Part shown: positions 1-5,054 of the stretch, piece by piece
How the letters are laid out: each line of letters begins with the position of its first letter
Position numbering within the stretch: position 1 is the first letter of the stretch
Assembly: GCA_002308515.1 (NCBI GenBank)
Contig: DBVN01000072.1
Span: 1 to 7,852, forward strand
Origin: Verrucomicrobia bacterium UBA1263
GTDB taxonomy: Bacteria; Verrucomicrobiota; Verrucomicrobiia; Limisphaerales; UBA1412
DNA: 7,852 nt
Reading direction: 5' to 3'
Made by a program: the position numbers and the translations under genes
The notes under the pieces: generated by a model
The model's database searches: none
What the model was told of the DNA's origin: nothing
The model's input: the letters and a program-made list of their open reading frames with translations, nothing else

Positions 1-998
1 GGGCAGTTTTCCTTGAATGTGAAGCCGAGGATGGCGACCCTCGCACCTTTGACTTGTTTTTCGGCACGGATGAGAGTCTTCACACAGCTTTCGCCTACAT
101 ACTTGCCCATATCGTCATTGATGCGGCGTCCGGCCAGGATCACCTGGCTGTGATAGCCCATCATTTCCGCCTTGTAGGTCAGATAATACGGATCCACTCC
201 GATGCAGTGGCCTCCCACCAGACCGGGCGAAAAGCGCAGGAAATTCCATTTGGTGCCCGCGGCTTCCAGAACGGACCGGGTATCGATCCCCATTTTGTTG
301 AAAATGATAGAAAGCTCGTTCATGAAGGCGATATTGATATCACGCTGGGAATTCTCGATGACCTTGGCGGCTTCGGCCACCTTGATGGATGGGGCACGAT
401 GAACACCAGCCTGCACCACCAGTTCATAGATATTCGCCACTTCATCCAAGGTCTCCGCGTCCATGCCGGAAACGATCTTGCGGATGTTTTCAAAGCGATG
501 GACCTGATCGCCCGGATTGATGCGTTCCGGCGAATAAGCTATCTTGAAATCCACGCCGCATTTCAGCCCGGATTCTTTCTCCAGGATCGGCAGACAGACC
601 TCCTCTGTCACTCCGGGGTAAACCGTTGATTCAAACACAACGATGCTGCCGCGAACCAGATTCTTCCCCAGGATCGAGCAGGCACTCCTGACTGGTGTCA
701 GGTTCGGGGTGTGATCGTCATAGACCGGTGTCGGCACTGTTACGATGTGGAATTTTGCGCGGCGCAGAGCGGTCTGATCGGCGGTAAATCCCACCGTTGT
801 GTTCTTGATCACCTCATTTCCCACTTCACCGGTCGGATCGATCCCCTTCTTATAGAGTTCAATCTTGGAAGCGTCCAGGTCAAAGCCGATCACGTTGGCT
901 TTCCGCGCAAACGCGACCGCTATGGGGATCCCCACATACCCCAGACCGATCAGTGATATCGCTTCTTCCCTGCTTACGATCTTCTCACAAAGTGACAT
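1..998 (-). CDS. tviB: UDP-N-acetyl-D-hexosamine 6-dehydrogenase, TviB/WbpO type (C-terminus beyond left edge)
   Basis: This gene should oxidise C6 of UDP-GlcNAc or UDP-GalNAc to the uronic acid with NAD+, in the cytoplasm, supplying an acidic sugar for a surface polysaccharide. The 332 visible residues start with a Rossmann glycine motif (SLIGLGYVGIP; Gly18, Gly20, Gly23). The central helix contains EAAKVIENSQRDINIAFMNE, with the family's conserved lysine at 212. The catalytic cysteine is Cys265 in GGHCIGVDPYYLT. The final visible stretch, GFTFKENCP, opens the C-terminal UDP-binding domain. TKWNFLRF and AGRRIND are closer to TviB/WbpO than to WecC, as I remember those sequences. Family members are about 420-430 residues, so roughly 90-100 are missing. 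The ATG at 998 has a good Shine-Dalgarno (GAGGGAG, 1004-1010). It lies 15 bases after the upstream hydrolase gene, so the two are probably co-transcribed. The choice between GlcNAc and GalNAc as substrate cannot be read from sequence. Confidence 0.93.
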   Translation of the reverse strand, partial: MSLCEKIVSREEAISLIGLGYVGIPIAVAFARKANVIGFDLDASKIELYKKGIDPTGEVGNEVIKNTTVGFTADQTALRRAKFHIVTVPTPVYDDHTPNLTPVRSACSILGKNLVRGSIVVFESTVYPGVTEEVCLPILEKESGLKCGVDFKIAYSPERINPGDQVHRFENIRKIVSGMDAETLDEVANIYELVVQAGVHRAPSIKVAEAAKVIENSQRDINIAFMNELSIIFNKMGIDTRSVLEAAGTKWNFLRFSPGLVGGHCIGVDPYYLTYKAEMMGYHSQVILAGRRINDDMGKYVGESCVKTLIRAEKQVKGARVAILGFTFKENC

Positions 999-1013
999 AT
1001 TTTCTCCCTCAAA

Positions 1014-1829
1014 TTATTTCTGGATACTTTTCTTTTGCAATGCCCGGCTGGCCTGTATCTCGATCAGGAGCCGCCGCGCGATGGATTCCATTCCATAGTC
1101 TCCGGGATGGATGCCGATCCCGTCCACCTTCCAGAGCGCCCGGTCCGCGCGTCCTTCCTCATTGATGGCCAGATTCCTGGGATCCGCCAGTTTCAAATGG
1201 GAAAAATCCACCAGCAGCGATGAAGTCTCGCCGCAGATATTCCAGACCATTTGATTCTTCTGAGCGGAGGCGAAAAAAGGTGTCGCGCAGATGATGACCG
1301 CGCGGCTTTGCTTTTCCCCGATCCGGCGGATCATCCGTACACAAGCCTTTTCAAAAGCGGCCAGATCGCCCACATTGTCTCCCAGCTGGAAGATGACATA
1401 ATCGGGCTCGATCTCCAGCAGCTTGTCTATCTTCCTCAAGTCATACGTTTCGGGGTTTCTTTCAAACTCCGCCAGATTCGAGAACCGGCAGTTCACATCC
1501 GCGCCGAATTTATCCCGGAGCTTGCCGCAGAGCAGATGCACATAATCTTTCTCCTGAGAAGTGGCGGCCATTCCCGCCGTGTAATTCCACCCCATTCCCG
1601 GCGCCGCTCCGTGGATACAGAGACTGTTGCCCAGAATGAGCAAATGGATCTTCTCCGCGCTTTGCCCTTCCGGGGCGTTTCCCTTCAAAGCGAGATCCGT
1701 AAACGAGGGAACTTCCACCCGGTTCATTGCCTCGATACTCTGAGCGCGGACGTTCTTCCCCGCGATGGAAAGGAAAATCACAGCGCACAGCGCCCATACG
1801 ATATAAAAAATTCTGCTCATAACTTCCAC
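1014..1829 (-). CDS. secreted SGNH/GDSL-like hydrolase
   Basis: A predicted exported esterase or acyl hydrolase of the SGNH type, 271 residues from the GTG at 1829. Residues 4-29 form a signal peptide: Arg5, a hydrophobic run, and a likely signal peptidase I site after Val-Arg-Ala29. Block I is ILGNSL with candidate nucleophile Ser69 (GNS rather than GDS). A glycine-rich stretch GMGWN (78-82) may supply the oxyanion glycine. Block III is LGDN with Asn152. Block V is DGIGIHPGDYGM, giving Asp236 and His241. The Asp-His spacing is two residues longer than the usual DxxH. The start is uncertain: an in-frame ATG at 1820 (MSRIF) keeps the whole signal peptide, and neither start has a well-placed Shine-Dalgarno. 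It precedes the sugar-nucleotide dehydrogenase, so a role in trimming or deacylating an exported polysaccharide is plausible but inferred. The true substrate is unknown. Confidence 0.78.
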   Translation of the reverse strand: MEVMSRIFYIVWALCAVIFLSIAGKNVRAQSIEAMNRVEVPSFTDLALKGNAPEGQSAEKIHLLILGNSLCIHGAAPGMGWNYTAGMAATSQEKDYVHLLCGKLRDKFGADVNCRFSNLAEFERNPETYDLRKIDKLLEIEPDYVIFQLGDNVGDLAAFEKACVRMIRRIGEKQSRAVIICATPFFASAQKNQMVWNICGETSSLLVDFSHLKLADPRNLAINEEGRADRALWKVDGIGIHPGDYGMESIARRLLIEIQASRALQKKSIQK

Positions 1830-1993
1830 AGGAACCGCCGCGCGGACTGAAACTTACCTTCCGGCACGGATTCCTACAAAACACCGCCACTATCTTTATT
1901 TTATTCCCCTTCTCAGGCAAGCTCCAAATTCACGCGCCCGGAGGTTTTCTGCCGTTTTCTCCGGTCTATAAGCCGTATAAGCCATAAAAACAC

Positions 1994-2022
1994 TTGAAAG
2001 AGTACGCGTTTTAGGTCAGAAT
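1994..2022 (+). promoter_or_regulatory. possible weak sigma70 promoter for the acyltransferase gene
   Basis: TTGAAA (1994-1999), a 17-base spacer and CAGAAT (2017-2022) form a moderate promoter match on the plus strand. Transcription would begin near 2029, which is the proposed GTG start, so the mRNA would have almost no leader. The surrounding divergent gap (1830-2028) also contains a direct repeat of ATAAGCC (1968-1974 and 1977-1983). I could not pick a convincing promoter for the minus-strand hydrolase gene in this gap. Confidence 0.3.
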
Positions 2023-2028
2023 GCCGGT

Positions 2029-2793
2029 GTGCTGGGTTGCATCATACGTGTCCCGCAAAGATTCTTTGAATTTGGATGGGAAGTTTTTAGCGCTGTTTTA
2101 GATTACCGGAAGAATATTCTAAAAAAAGGGCTGGATCAGGATTATCGTGAAAAAGCCCTCTGGCTCCAGCACTGGAGCCGGCGCGTTCTGCGGGCGCTGA
2201 ATGTCCATTGTACCTGCGAAGGCACCCTGCCCCGCAACGGGATGCTGGCTTCGACCCATGTCAGCTATCTGGATGTGCTGGTCATCGCGGCTCATATCCC
2301 CTGTGTTTTTGTAGCCAAAAGCCAGGTCCGCAAATGGCCTGTTGTCGGCTGGATCACCAATCTGGCCGGAACGCTCTATGTCTCGCGCGAGAACCGGGGC
2401 GATGTCAAACGCGTGGCGGCCGCTTTCCGCCCGATCATCAATCTGGGGCTGGTAGCCGTTGTCTTTCCCGAAGGGACCAGCACCAATGGCCATGAAGTCC
2501 GTCCCTTCTATTCCTCCCTGTTTGAACCGGCGGTGGACTGCGATTTTCCCATCACTTCCGCCTGGGTCGGCTATAAAGTTCCTGAGCCCTATAAGGTTGA
2601 AAATAACGTCTGCTTCTGGGGCGATATGGGGTTCGCGCCTCATCTGATCCGGCTGATGTCCACACCGCGCATTGATGCCAAACTGGTTTTCGGCCGCTCT
2701 ATCGAGCATCCCTCCGACCGCAAAGAGGCCGCCCGTTCCATGCGCGAAGAGGCCGTCCGCATCGCCACCAAAGAAGGCTATCTGGCTCAATAA
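2029..2793 (+). CDS. plsC: 1-acyl-sn-glycerol-3-phosphate acyltransferase-like protein (PlsC family)
   Basis: A glycerolipid acyltransferase of the PlsC/LPLAT family, expected to move an acyl chain from acyl-ACP or acyl-CoA to lysophosphatidic acid at the inner membrane. The 254 residues carry the family blocks in order. Motif I is HVSYLD (His77 to Asp82, the HX4D catalytic pair). Motif II is GTLYVSR (114-120). Motif III is FPEGTSTNG (from Phe146), which binds the glycerol phosphate. Length is normal for the family. The N-terminus has only a short amphipathic segment (about 11-25) rather than a strong membrane helix, so association may be peripheral. The start is the GTG at 2029. The frame is open only from 1981, and no better in-frame start precedes the catalytic motif. 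An ATG at 2021 is out of frame and stops after 26 codons. Other lysolipid or ornithine-lipid acyltransferases share these motifs, so the acceptor is not certain. It is convergent with the isomerase gene and separated from it by 51 bases. Confidence 0.88.
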   Translation: MLGCIIRVPQRFFEFGWEVFSAVLDYRKNILKKGLDQDYREKALWLQHWSRRVLRALNVHCTCEGTLPRNGMLASTHVSYLDVLVIAAHIPCVFVAKSQVRKWPVVGWITNLAGTLYVSRENRGDVKRVAAAFRPIINLGLVAVVFPEGTSTNGHEVRPFYSSLFEPAVDCDFPITSAWVGYKVPEPYKVENNVCFWGDMGFAPHLIRLMSTPRIDAKLVFGRSIEHPSDRKEAARSMREEAVRIATKEGYLAQ

Positions 2794-2844
2794 AAAAGGC
2801 ACGGTTTCTATCCCCGCACCTCTTGTCATTCCAATCAAATCGTC

Positions 2845-3417
2845 TTACGCCTTCATCTTGTCGGCGTTTTCCATAAACGCGTAGCAAAGGATATGCCCCA
2901 CCATCATCTGGGCATCCTCCACACGTCCATAGTGCGTGGACTCCACCACGATCGCCTTGGTCGCCAGCTGCGCCATGCGTCCGCGTTTCGCGCCCACCAC
3001 GACCAGCGAAGTCATCCCGTGAGCGTTGGCCCATTCGATCGCCTTCACACAGTTGGGTGAATTGCCGCTCACGCTGAAGCTGATCAGCACATCACCGGGC
3101 TTGGCATAGTTTTCCAGCTGGCGCACAAATACATCCTCGTAACTGAAGTCATTGGCGATAGCCGTCATCCAGGCCACATTGTCATTCAGGCTCAGACAAT
3201 GGAAAGGACTGCCCATGCTAATCGAGCTTCCCTTGCCCAGATCGCACGTAAAATGTGAACAGTTGGAAGCGCTTCCGCCATTGCCAAACGCAAAGATCTG
3301 ATGATTTTCCTTATAAGCCTTGCGCAGGATCTCTATCCACTCCGCGACACTTTCAGCCGGGATCGTGTCCACGACCTCCTTAAACTGACGAATATAATCT
3401 TCTACCCAGGTTTTCAT
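2845..3417 (-). CDS. gmhA: SIS-domain phosphosugar isomerase, GmhA (phosphoheptose isomerase) type
   Basis: A 190-residue single SIS domain matching the GmhA family, which converts sedoheptulose 7-phosphate to D-glycero-D-manno-heptose 7-phosphate, the first step toward LPS or S-layer heptose. The phosphosugar-binding motifs are FGNGGSAS (44-51) and SVSGNS (115-120); TAIANDF (85-91) is also typical. In E. coli/Burkholderia GmhA numbering the metal and catalytic set is His61, Glu65, Gln172 and His180. By eye these align here with His55, Asp59, Glu167 and His175, so two of the four are changed. HFTCDLGKG resembles a common GmhA-like subgroup, so the change may be lineage-typical rather than damage. 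The start at 3417 (ATG) gives the usual family length but has only a weak Shine-Dalgarno. No other heptose gene is visible in this window, so a different sugar phosphate is possible. Confidence 0.82.
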   Translation of the reverse strand: MKTWVEDYIRQFKEVVDTIPAESVAEWIEILRKAYKENHQIFAFGNGGSASNCSHFTCDLGKGSSISMGSPFHCLSLNDNVAWMTAIANDFSYEDVFVRQLENYAKPGDVLISFSVSGNSPNCVKAIEWANAHGMTSLVVVGAKRGRMAQLATKAIVVESTHYGRVEDAQMMVGHILCYAFMENADKMKA

Positions 3418-3435
3418 ATTTCAGCTTCACACTCC

Positions 3436-3451
3436 GCCGCGTATCCGCGGC
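3436..3451 (-). other. hairpin in the leader of the GmhA-type gene
   Basis: GCCGCG and CGCGGC form a perfect 6-bp all-G/C stem around a 4-base loop, about 20 bases upstream of the isomerase start. There is no T-run after it, so it is not a classic terminator. It could affect mRNA stability or translation, but nothing in the sequence proves this. Confidence 0.45.
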
Positions 3452-3464
3452 AGGTGCCCCTAAC

Positions 3465-3493
3465 TAATTACCTATTCCGGATTGAATTGTCAA
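3465..3493 (-). promoter_or_regulatory. possible promoter of the GmhA-type gene
   Basis: On the minus strand a perfect TTGACA (3493 down to 3488) is followed by a 17-base spacer and TAATTA (3470-3465), a poor -10 match. The predicted start near 3458 leaves a leader of about 41 bases, which would include the hairpin at 3436-3451. It sits inside the 102-base divergent gap shared with the ferrochelatase gene. On the plus strand a weaker pair, TTGAAT (3482-3487) and TTCAAT (3505-3510), also 17 bases apart, could serve that gene. Confidence 0.4.
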
Positions 3494-3519
3494 TCAATCT
3501 GTGTTTCAATCTTGCCAGA

Positions 3520-4521
3520 GTGAAACCGGACGGGATACTCCTCAGCAATACCGGATCGCCCTCTGCCCCAACGACTCAGGCAGTGAGGCGATACCTGGCG
3601 CAGTTCCTCATGGATCCGCATATCATTGATCTTCCCCGCTGGAAACGCTGGCTTCTGGTCCACGGGATCATCCTGCGCACTCGTGTCCGCCGTTCACTGA
3701 GCCACTATCAGTCCATTTGGACACCAGAGGGCAGCCCCCTGATCGTTATTTCGCATCGCCAGCAGAACGCTCTGCGCTCCAAACTGGACATCCCGGTCGA
3801 ATGGGGGTTTCGCTACGGAGAGCCTTCTATTGAGGATGGACTTCAAAAACTCATCCGCCAAAACTGCCGATCCATTAAGATCTTTCCCCTTTTCCCCCAG
3901 TACAGCTGGGCCACGACACAAACCATCTGGGATGAACTGGACAGCGTTCTTGGGAAAACACCTCATCCGCCTCAGATCCAAAGAGTTCAGCCTTTTTGGA
4001 ATCATCCGGCCTATCTGGAGGCGTGGATCGAATCCATCCGGAAAGGACTGCCGCCGGGGATGGAACATCTGGTATTCTCCTTTCACGGTCTGCCCGAAAC
4101 CGCTGTGCGCCATGCTGACCGGTCCGGCGGTTCCTGTCTCAGCCGGCAGGACTGCTGTCTCCGGGCATCGGGCGAACACCTGGATCACTGCTACCGCGCG
4201 CAATGTCTGCGGATGGCCCGCTCCGCCGCCGGGGAACTGGCTCTGCCGCCGGACAAGTTCAGTGTCTGCTACCAGTCACGGCTGGGACACGGTGCCTGGC
4301 TGACACCTTCCACACATGAAACCGTCATCACGCTGGCTGAAAAGGGCATCAAACATCTCGCCGTCGCAGCGCCGTCATTTATAACCGATTGTCTGGAAAC
4401 TCTCTATGAAATCAAGATCCAGCTCCGGCAAACTTTTCTGGAGCATGGCGGCCGCGAACTGACTCTCATTCCCTGTCTGAATGAGCAAACCGAATGGATG
4501 CTTCACGTCCTGAAAGACTGA
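3520..4521 (+). CDS. hemH: ferrochelatase with probable iron-sulfur-type cysteine cluster
   Basis: A ferrochelatase, inserting Fe2+ into a porphyrin (protoporphyrin IX or coproporphyrin III) near the end of heme synthesis. From the GTG at 3520 it has 333 residues, a normal length. The N-terminus (KPDGILLSNTGSPSAPT) and MDPHIIDLP match the family opening. SFHGLPE holds the catalytic His189, and DCLETLYE holds Glu293; these correspond to His183 and Glu264 of the Bacillus subtilis enzyme. CYQSRLGHGAWLTPST is also characteristic. An insert directly after the His motif carries Cys206, Cys212, Cys213, Cys224 and Cys229. The last two lie in CYRAQC, a pattern I associate with Bacteroidetes-like ferrochelatases and with bacterial [2Fe-2S] forms. 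The frame is open back to 3301, but that would overlap the divergent isomerase gene and add unrelated residues. GTG 3520 lacks a clear Shine-Dalgarno, so the start is moderately uncertain. Confidence 0.93.
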   Translation: MKPDGILLSNTGSPSAPTTQAVRRYLAQFLMDPHIIDLPRWKRWLLVHGIILRTRVRRSLSHYQSIWTPEGSPLIVISHRQQNALRSKLDIPVEWGFRYGEPSIEDGLQKLIRQNCRSIKIFPLFPQYSWATTQTIWDELDSVLGKTPHPPQIQRVQPFWNHPAYLEAWIESIRKGLPPGMEHLVFSFHGLPETAVRHADRSGGSCLSRQDCCLRASGEHLDHCYRAQCLRMARSAAGELALPPDKFSVCYQSRLGHGAWLTPSTHETVITLAEKGIKHLAVAAPSFITDCLETLYEIKIQLRQTFLEHGGRELTLIPCLNEQTEWMLHVLKD

Positions 4522-4556
4522 GCCGCGGCGGAAAAATGATCCTTTTCAAAAGAATT

Positions 4557-4578
4557 CGTTTGACGTTCAACGATTTTT
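4557..4578 (+). terminator. weak hairpin plus T-run after the ferrochelatase gene
   Basis: CGTT(T)GA and TCAACG form a 6-bp stem with one bulged T and a 3-base loop, followed after one A by five T (4574-4578). It lies 36 bases after the hemH stop. It overlaps the -35 element proposed for the first small-RNA unit, so it is an alternative reading of that same sequence. Confidence 0.35.
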
Positions 4579-4588
4579 CCATCATCCT
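4560..4588 (+). promoter_or_regulatory. sigma70-like promoter of small-RNA unit 1
   Basis: TTGACG (4560-4565), 17 bases, then CATCCT (4583-4588). This is the weakest of the three array promoters, but its geometry and its ATCCT -10 core parallel unit 2. Predicted start is about 4595. Confidence 0.35.
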
Positions 4589-4594
4589 ATGGGT

Positions 4595-4678
4595 GCGTCT
4601 GTCAGTATGGTAGATGCGTTAATTATTTTGTGAAATAGATTAAAGTCATGAGACGTTCGGGTGAACGTCTCTTTTTTT
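4595..4678 (+). ncRNA. putative small RNA, array unit 1
   Basis: A predicted transcript of about 84 nt with no convincing protein. It would open with a 5' hairpin (GCGTCT 4595-4600 with AGATGC 4612-4617, one G-U pair, 11-base loop). An AU-rich linker follows, then a terminator stem with seven T. The layout matches units 2 and 3 downstream. Ends are inferred from promoter and terminator positions only. Alternatively this stretch is just the ferrochelatase 3' UTR ending at the 4650 hairpin. I do not recognise the family. Confidence 0.38.
4650..4678 (+). terminator. rho-independent terminator, unit 1
   Basis: GAGACGTTC (4650-4658) pairs perfectly with GAACGTCTC (4663-4671): 9 bp around the loop GGGT, followed by seven T (4672-4678). 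It is a textbook intrinsic terminator and could also stop read-through from hemH. Confidence 0.85.
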
Positions 4679-4687
4679 AATAAATAT

Positions 4688-4716
4688 TTGACACATGCTG
4701 AACGTGGAGATATCCT
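4688..4716 (+). promoter_or_regulatory. sigma70 promoter of small-RNA unit 2
   Basis: A perfect -35 TTGACA (4688-4693), 17-base spacer and TATCCT (4711-4716; four of six consensus bases). It starts nine bases after the T-run of unit 1. The preceding ATATT is shared with unit 3. Predicted start is about 4723. Confidence 0.6.
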
Positions 4717-4722
4717 TTCACC

Positions 4723-4813
4723 TGTGATGGCCGTGTTGTCATCACGGTTTTATATAAGTTTCATATATTCCCTTATGGGATTGCCAAGACGCTCGGGTGA
4801 GTGCCTTTTTTTT
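4723..4813 (+). ncRNA. putative small RNA, array unit 2
   Basis: A predicted transcript of about 91 nt. Its 5' end can fold as CCTGTGATG (4721-4729) with CATCACGG (4740-4747), one bulged T and a 10-base loop. An AU-rich linker follows, containing a small TCCC/GGGA hairpin near 4769-4780. The terminator stem is followed by eight T. A 34-codon frame from the ATG at 4727 runs through the terminator and has no usable ribosome binding site, so I treat the unit as non-coding. Long U-tails and AU-rich linkers are typical of Hfq-bound small RNAs, but that is only analogy. Confidence 0.48.
4786..4813 (+). terminator. rho-independent terminator, unit 2
   Basis: AAGACGCTC (4786-4794) and GAGTGCCTT (4799-4807) pair around the loop GGGT with one G-U pair and one A-C mismatch. 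Eight T follow (4806-4813). The stem is weaker than in units 1 and 3, but the loop is the same. Confidence 0.72.
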
Positions 4814-4827
4814 ATTCTAAAAATATT

Positions 4828-4856
4828 TTGACACAGGGACAGCACCCAATTATAAT
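4828..4856 (+). promoter_or_regulatory. perfect consensus sigma70 promoter of small-RNA unit 3
   Basis: TTGACA (4828-4833), exactly 17 bases, then TATAAT (4851-4856). Both boxes and the spacing match the consensus with no deviation. No gene follows before the terminator at 4916, so its only visible product is a short RNA starting near 4863. Confidence 0.8.
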
Positions 4857-4862
4857 GACCAT

Positions 4863-4940
4863 ATGCAAGGCATCCTAGTGTGATGTTTTTGTGTTTTTTC
4901 ATAATGTTATATCCAGGGCATCGGGTGATGCCCTTTTTTT
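4863..4940 (+). ncRNA. putative small RNA, array unit 3
   Basis: A predicted transcript of about 78 nt, bounded by a perfect promoter and a strong terminator, and the best supported of the three. A 5' hairpin can form from GGCATC (4869-4874) with GATGTT (4882-4887), including two G-U pairs. A U-rich linker follows, then the terminator and seven T. GGCATC recurs in the terminator's 5' arm (4917-4922), so the 5' copy could instead pair with the 3' arm (GATGCC, 4927-4932). Only very short frames exist (six codons from 4863, 26 codons from 4883), with no ribosome binding site. Family not recognised. Confidence 0.55.
4915..4940 (+). terminator. rho-independent terminator, unit 3
   Basis: GGGCATC (4916-4922) pairs perfectly with GATGCCC (4927-4933) around the loop GGGT. 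A further A-T pair extends the stem, and the T-run covers 4934-4940. Confidence 0.87.
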
Positions 4941-4965
4941 ATTCTCCTGATCTCTCCCCATAATC

Positions 4966-5004
4966 AAAAGACCGAGACCCTCTGAAGGATCCCGGTCTTT
5001 TTTT
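4966..5004. terminator. bidirectional terminator between the RNA array and the large secreted-protein gene
   Basis: AAAGACCG (4967-4974) pairs with CGGTCTTT (4993-5000). The stem continues inward with GA/TC and CC/GG, separated by mismatches, around the loop TCTGAA. The plus-strand side has seven T (4998-5004). The minus-strand side has four. It lies about 50 bases beyond the stop of the minus-strand gene and probably ends that transcript, while also insulating it from the array. Confidence 0.72.
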
Positions 5005-5010
5005 CTTGGT

Positions 5011-5039
5011 CAGTGAGCGCTCTCACTGGGAAAGCGCTC
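5011..5039. other. nested, mutually exclusive hairpins 3' of the large gene
   Basis: CAGTGAG (5011-5017) pairs with CTCACTG (5022-5028) around CGCT. Alternatively GAGCGCT (5015-5021) pairs with AGCGCTC (5033-5039). The two stems share bases 5015-5017, so only one can form at a time. The region lies in the 3' UTR of the large minus-strand gene, 16 or more bases past its stop, and could stabilise the mRNA end. Confidence 0.45.
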
Positions 5040-5054
5040 GCGAATCAAGCGTAA

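Noticed and set aside
54..629. 191-codon plus-strand frame (and a second at 711-956)
   Set aside because: Both lie opposite the dehydrogenase gene, whose minus-strand translation shows all family motifs; the plus-strand frames show no recognisable domain.
2119..2838. 239-codon minus-strand frame
   Set aside because: Antisense to the acyltransferase gene, with no recognisable domain; the plus strand carries HX4D and FPEGT motifs.
2794..2844. Terminator in the convergent gap between the acyltransferase and isomerase genes
   Set aside because: Only a run of A/T near the stop; I found no stem of useful length.
3301..3519. N-terminal extension of the ferrochelatase frame (73 extra codons)
   Set aside because: It overlaps the divergent isomerase gene and its promoter region, has no family similarity, and the family N-terminus begins right at GTG 3520.
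4162..4173. CATCGGGCGAAC in the ferrochelatase gene, resembling the array loop motif
   Set aside because: It has one mismatch, lies in conserved coding sequence and has no matching stem or T-run.
4560..4940. CRISPR array, integron attC sites or REP-type repeats as an explanation of the three units
   Set aside because: There are no identical direct repeats with uniform spacers and no attC-like core sites. Each unit has its own promoter geometry and T-run, which fits transcription units better.
4589..5019. Tiny peptides in the array: 14 codons from 4589 (MGASVSMVDALIIL), 34 from 4727, 6 from 4863, 26 from 4883
   Set aside because: They lack ribosome binding sites, two run through terminators, and their frames relative to the shared loop differ between units, so they are not homologous peptides. 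A type I toxin peptide cannot be fully excluded.
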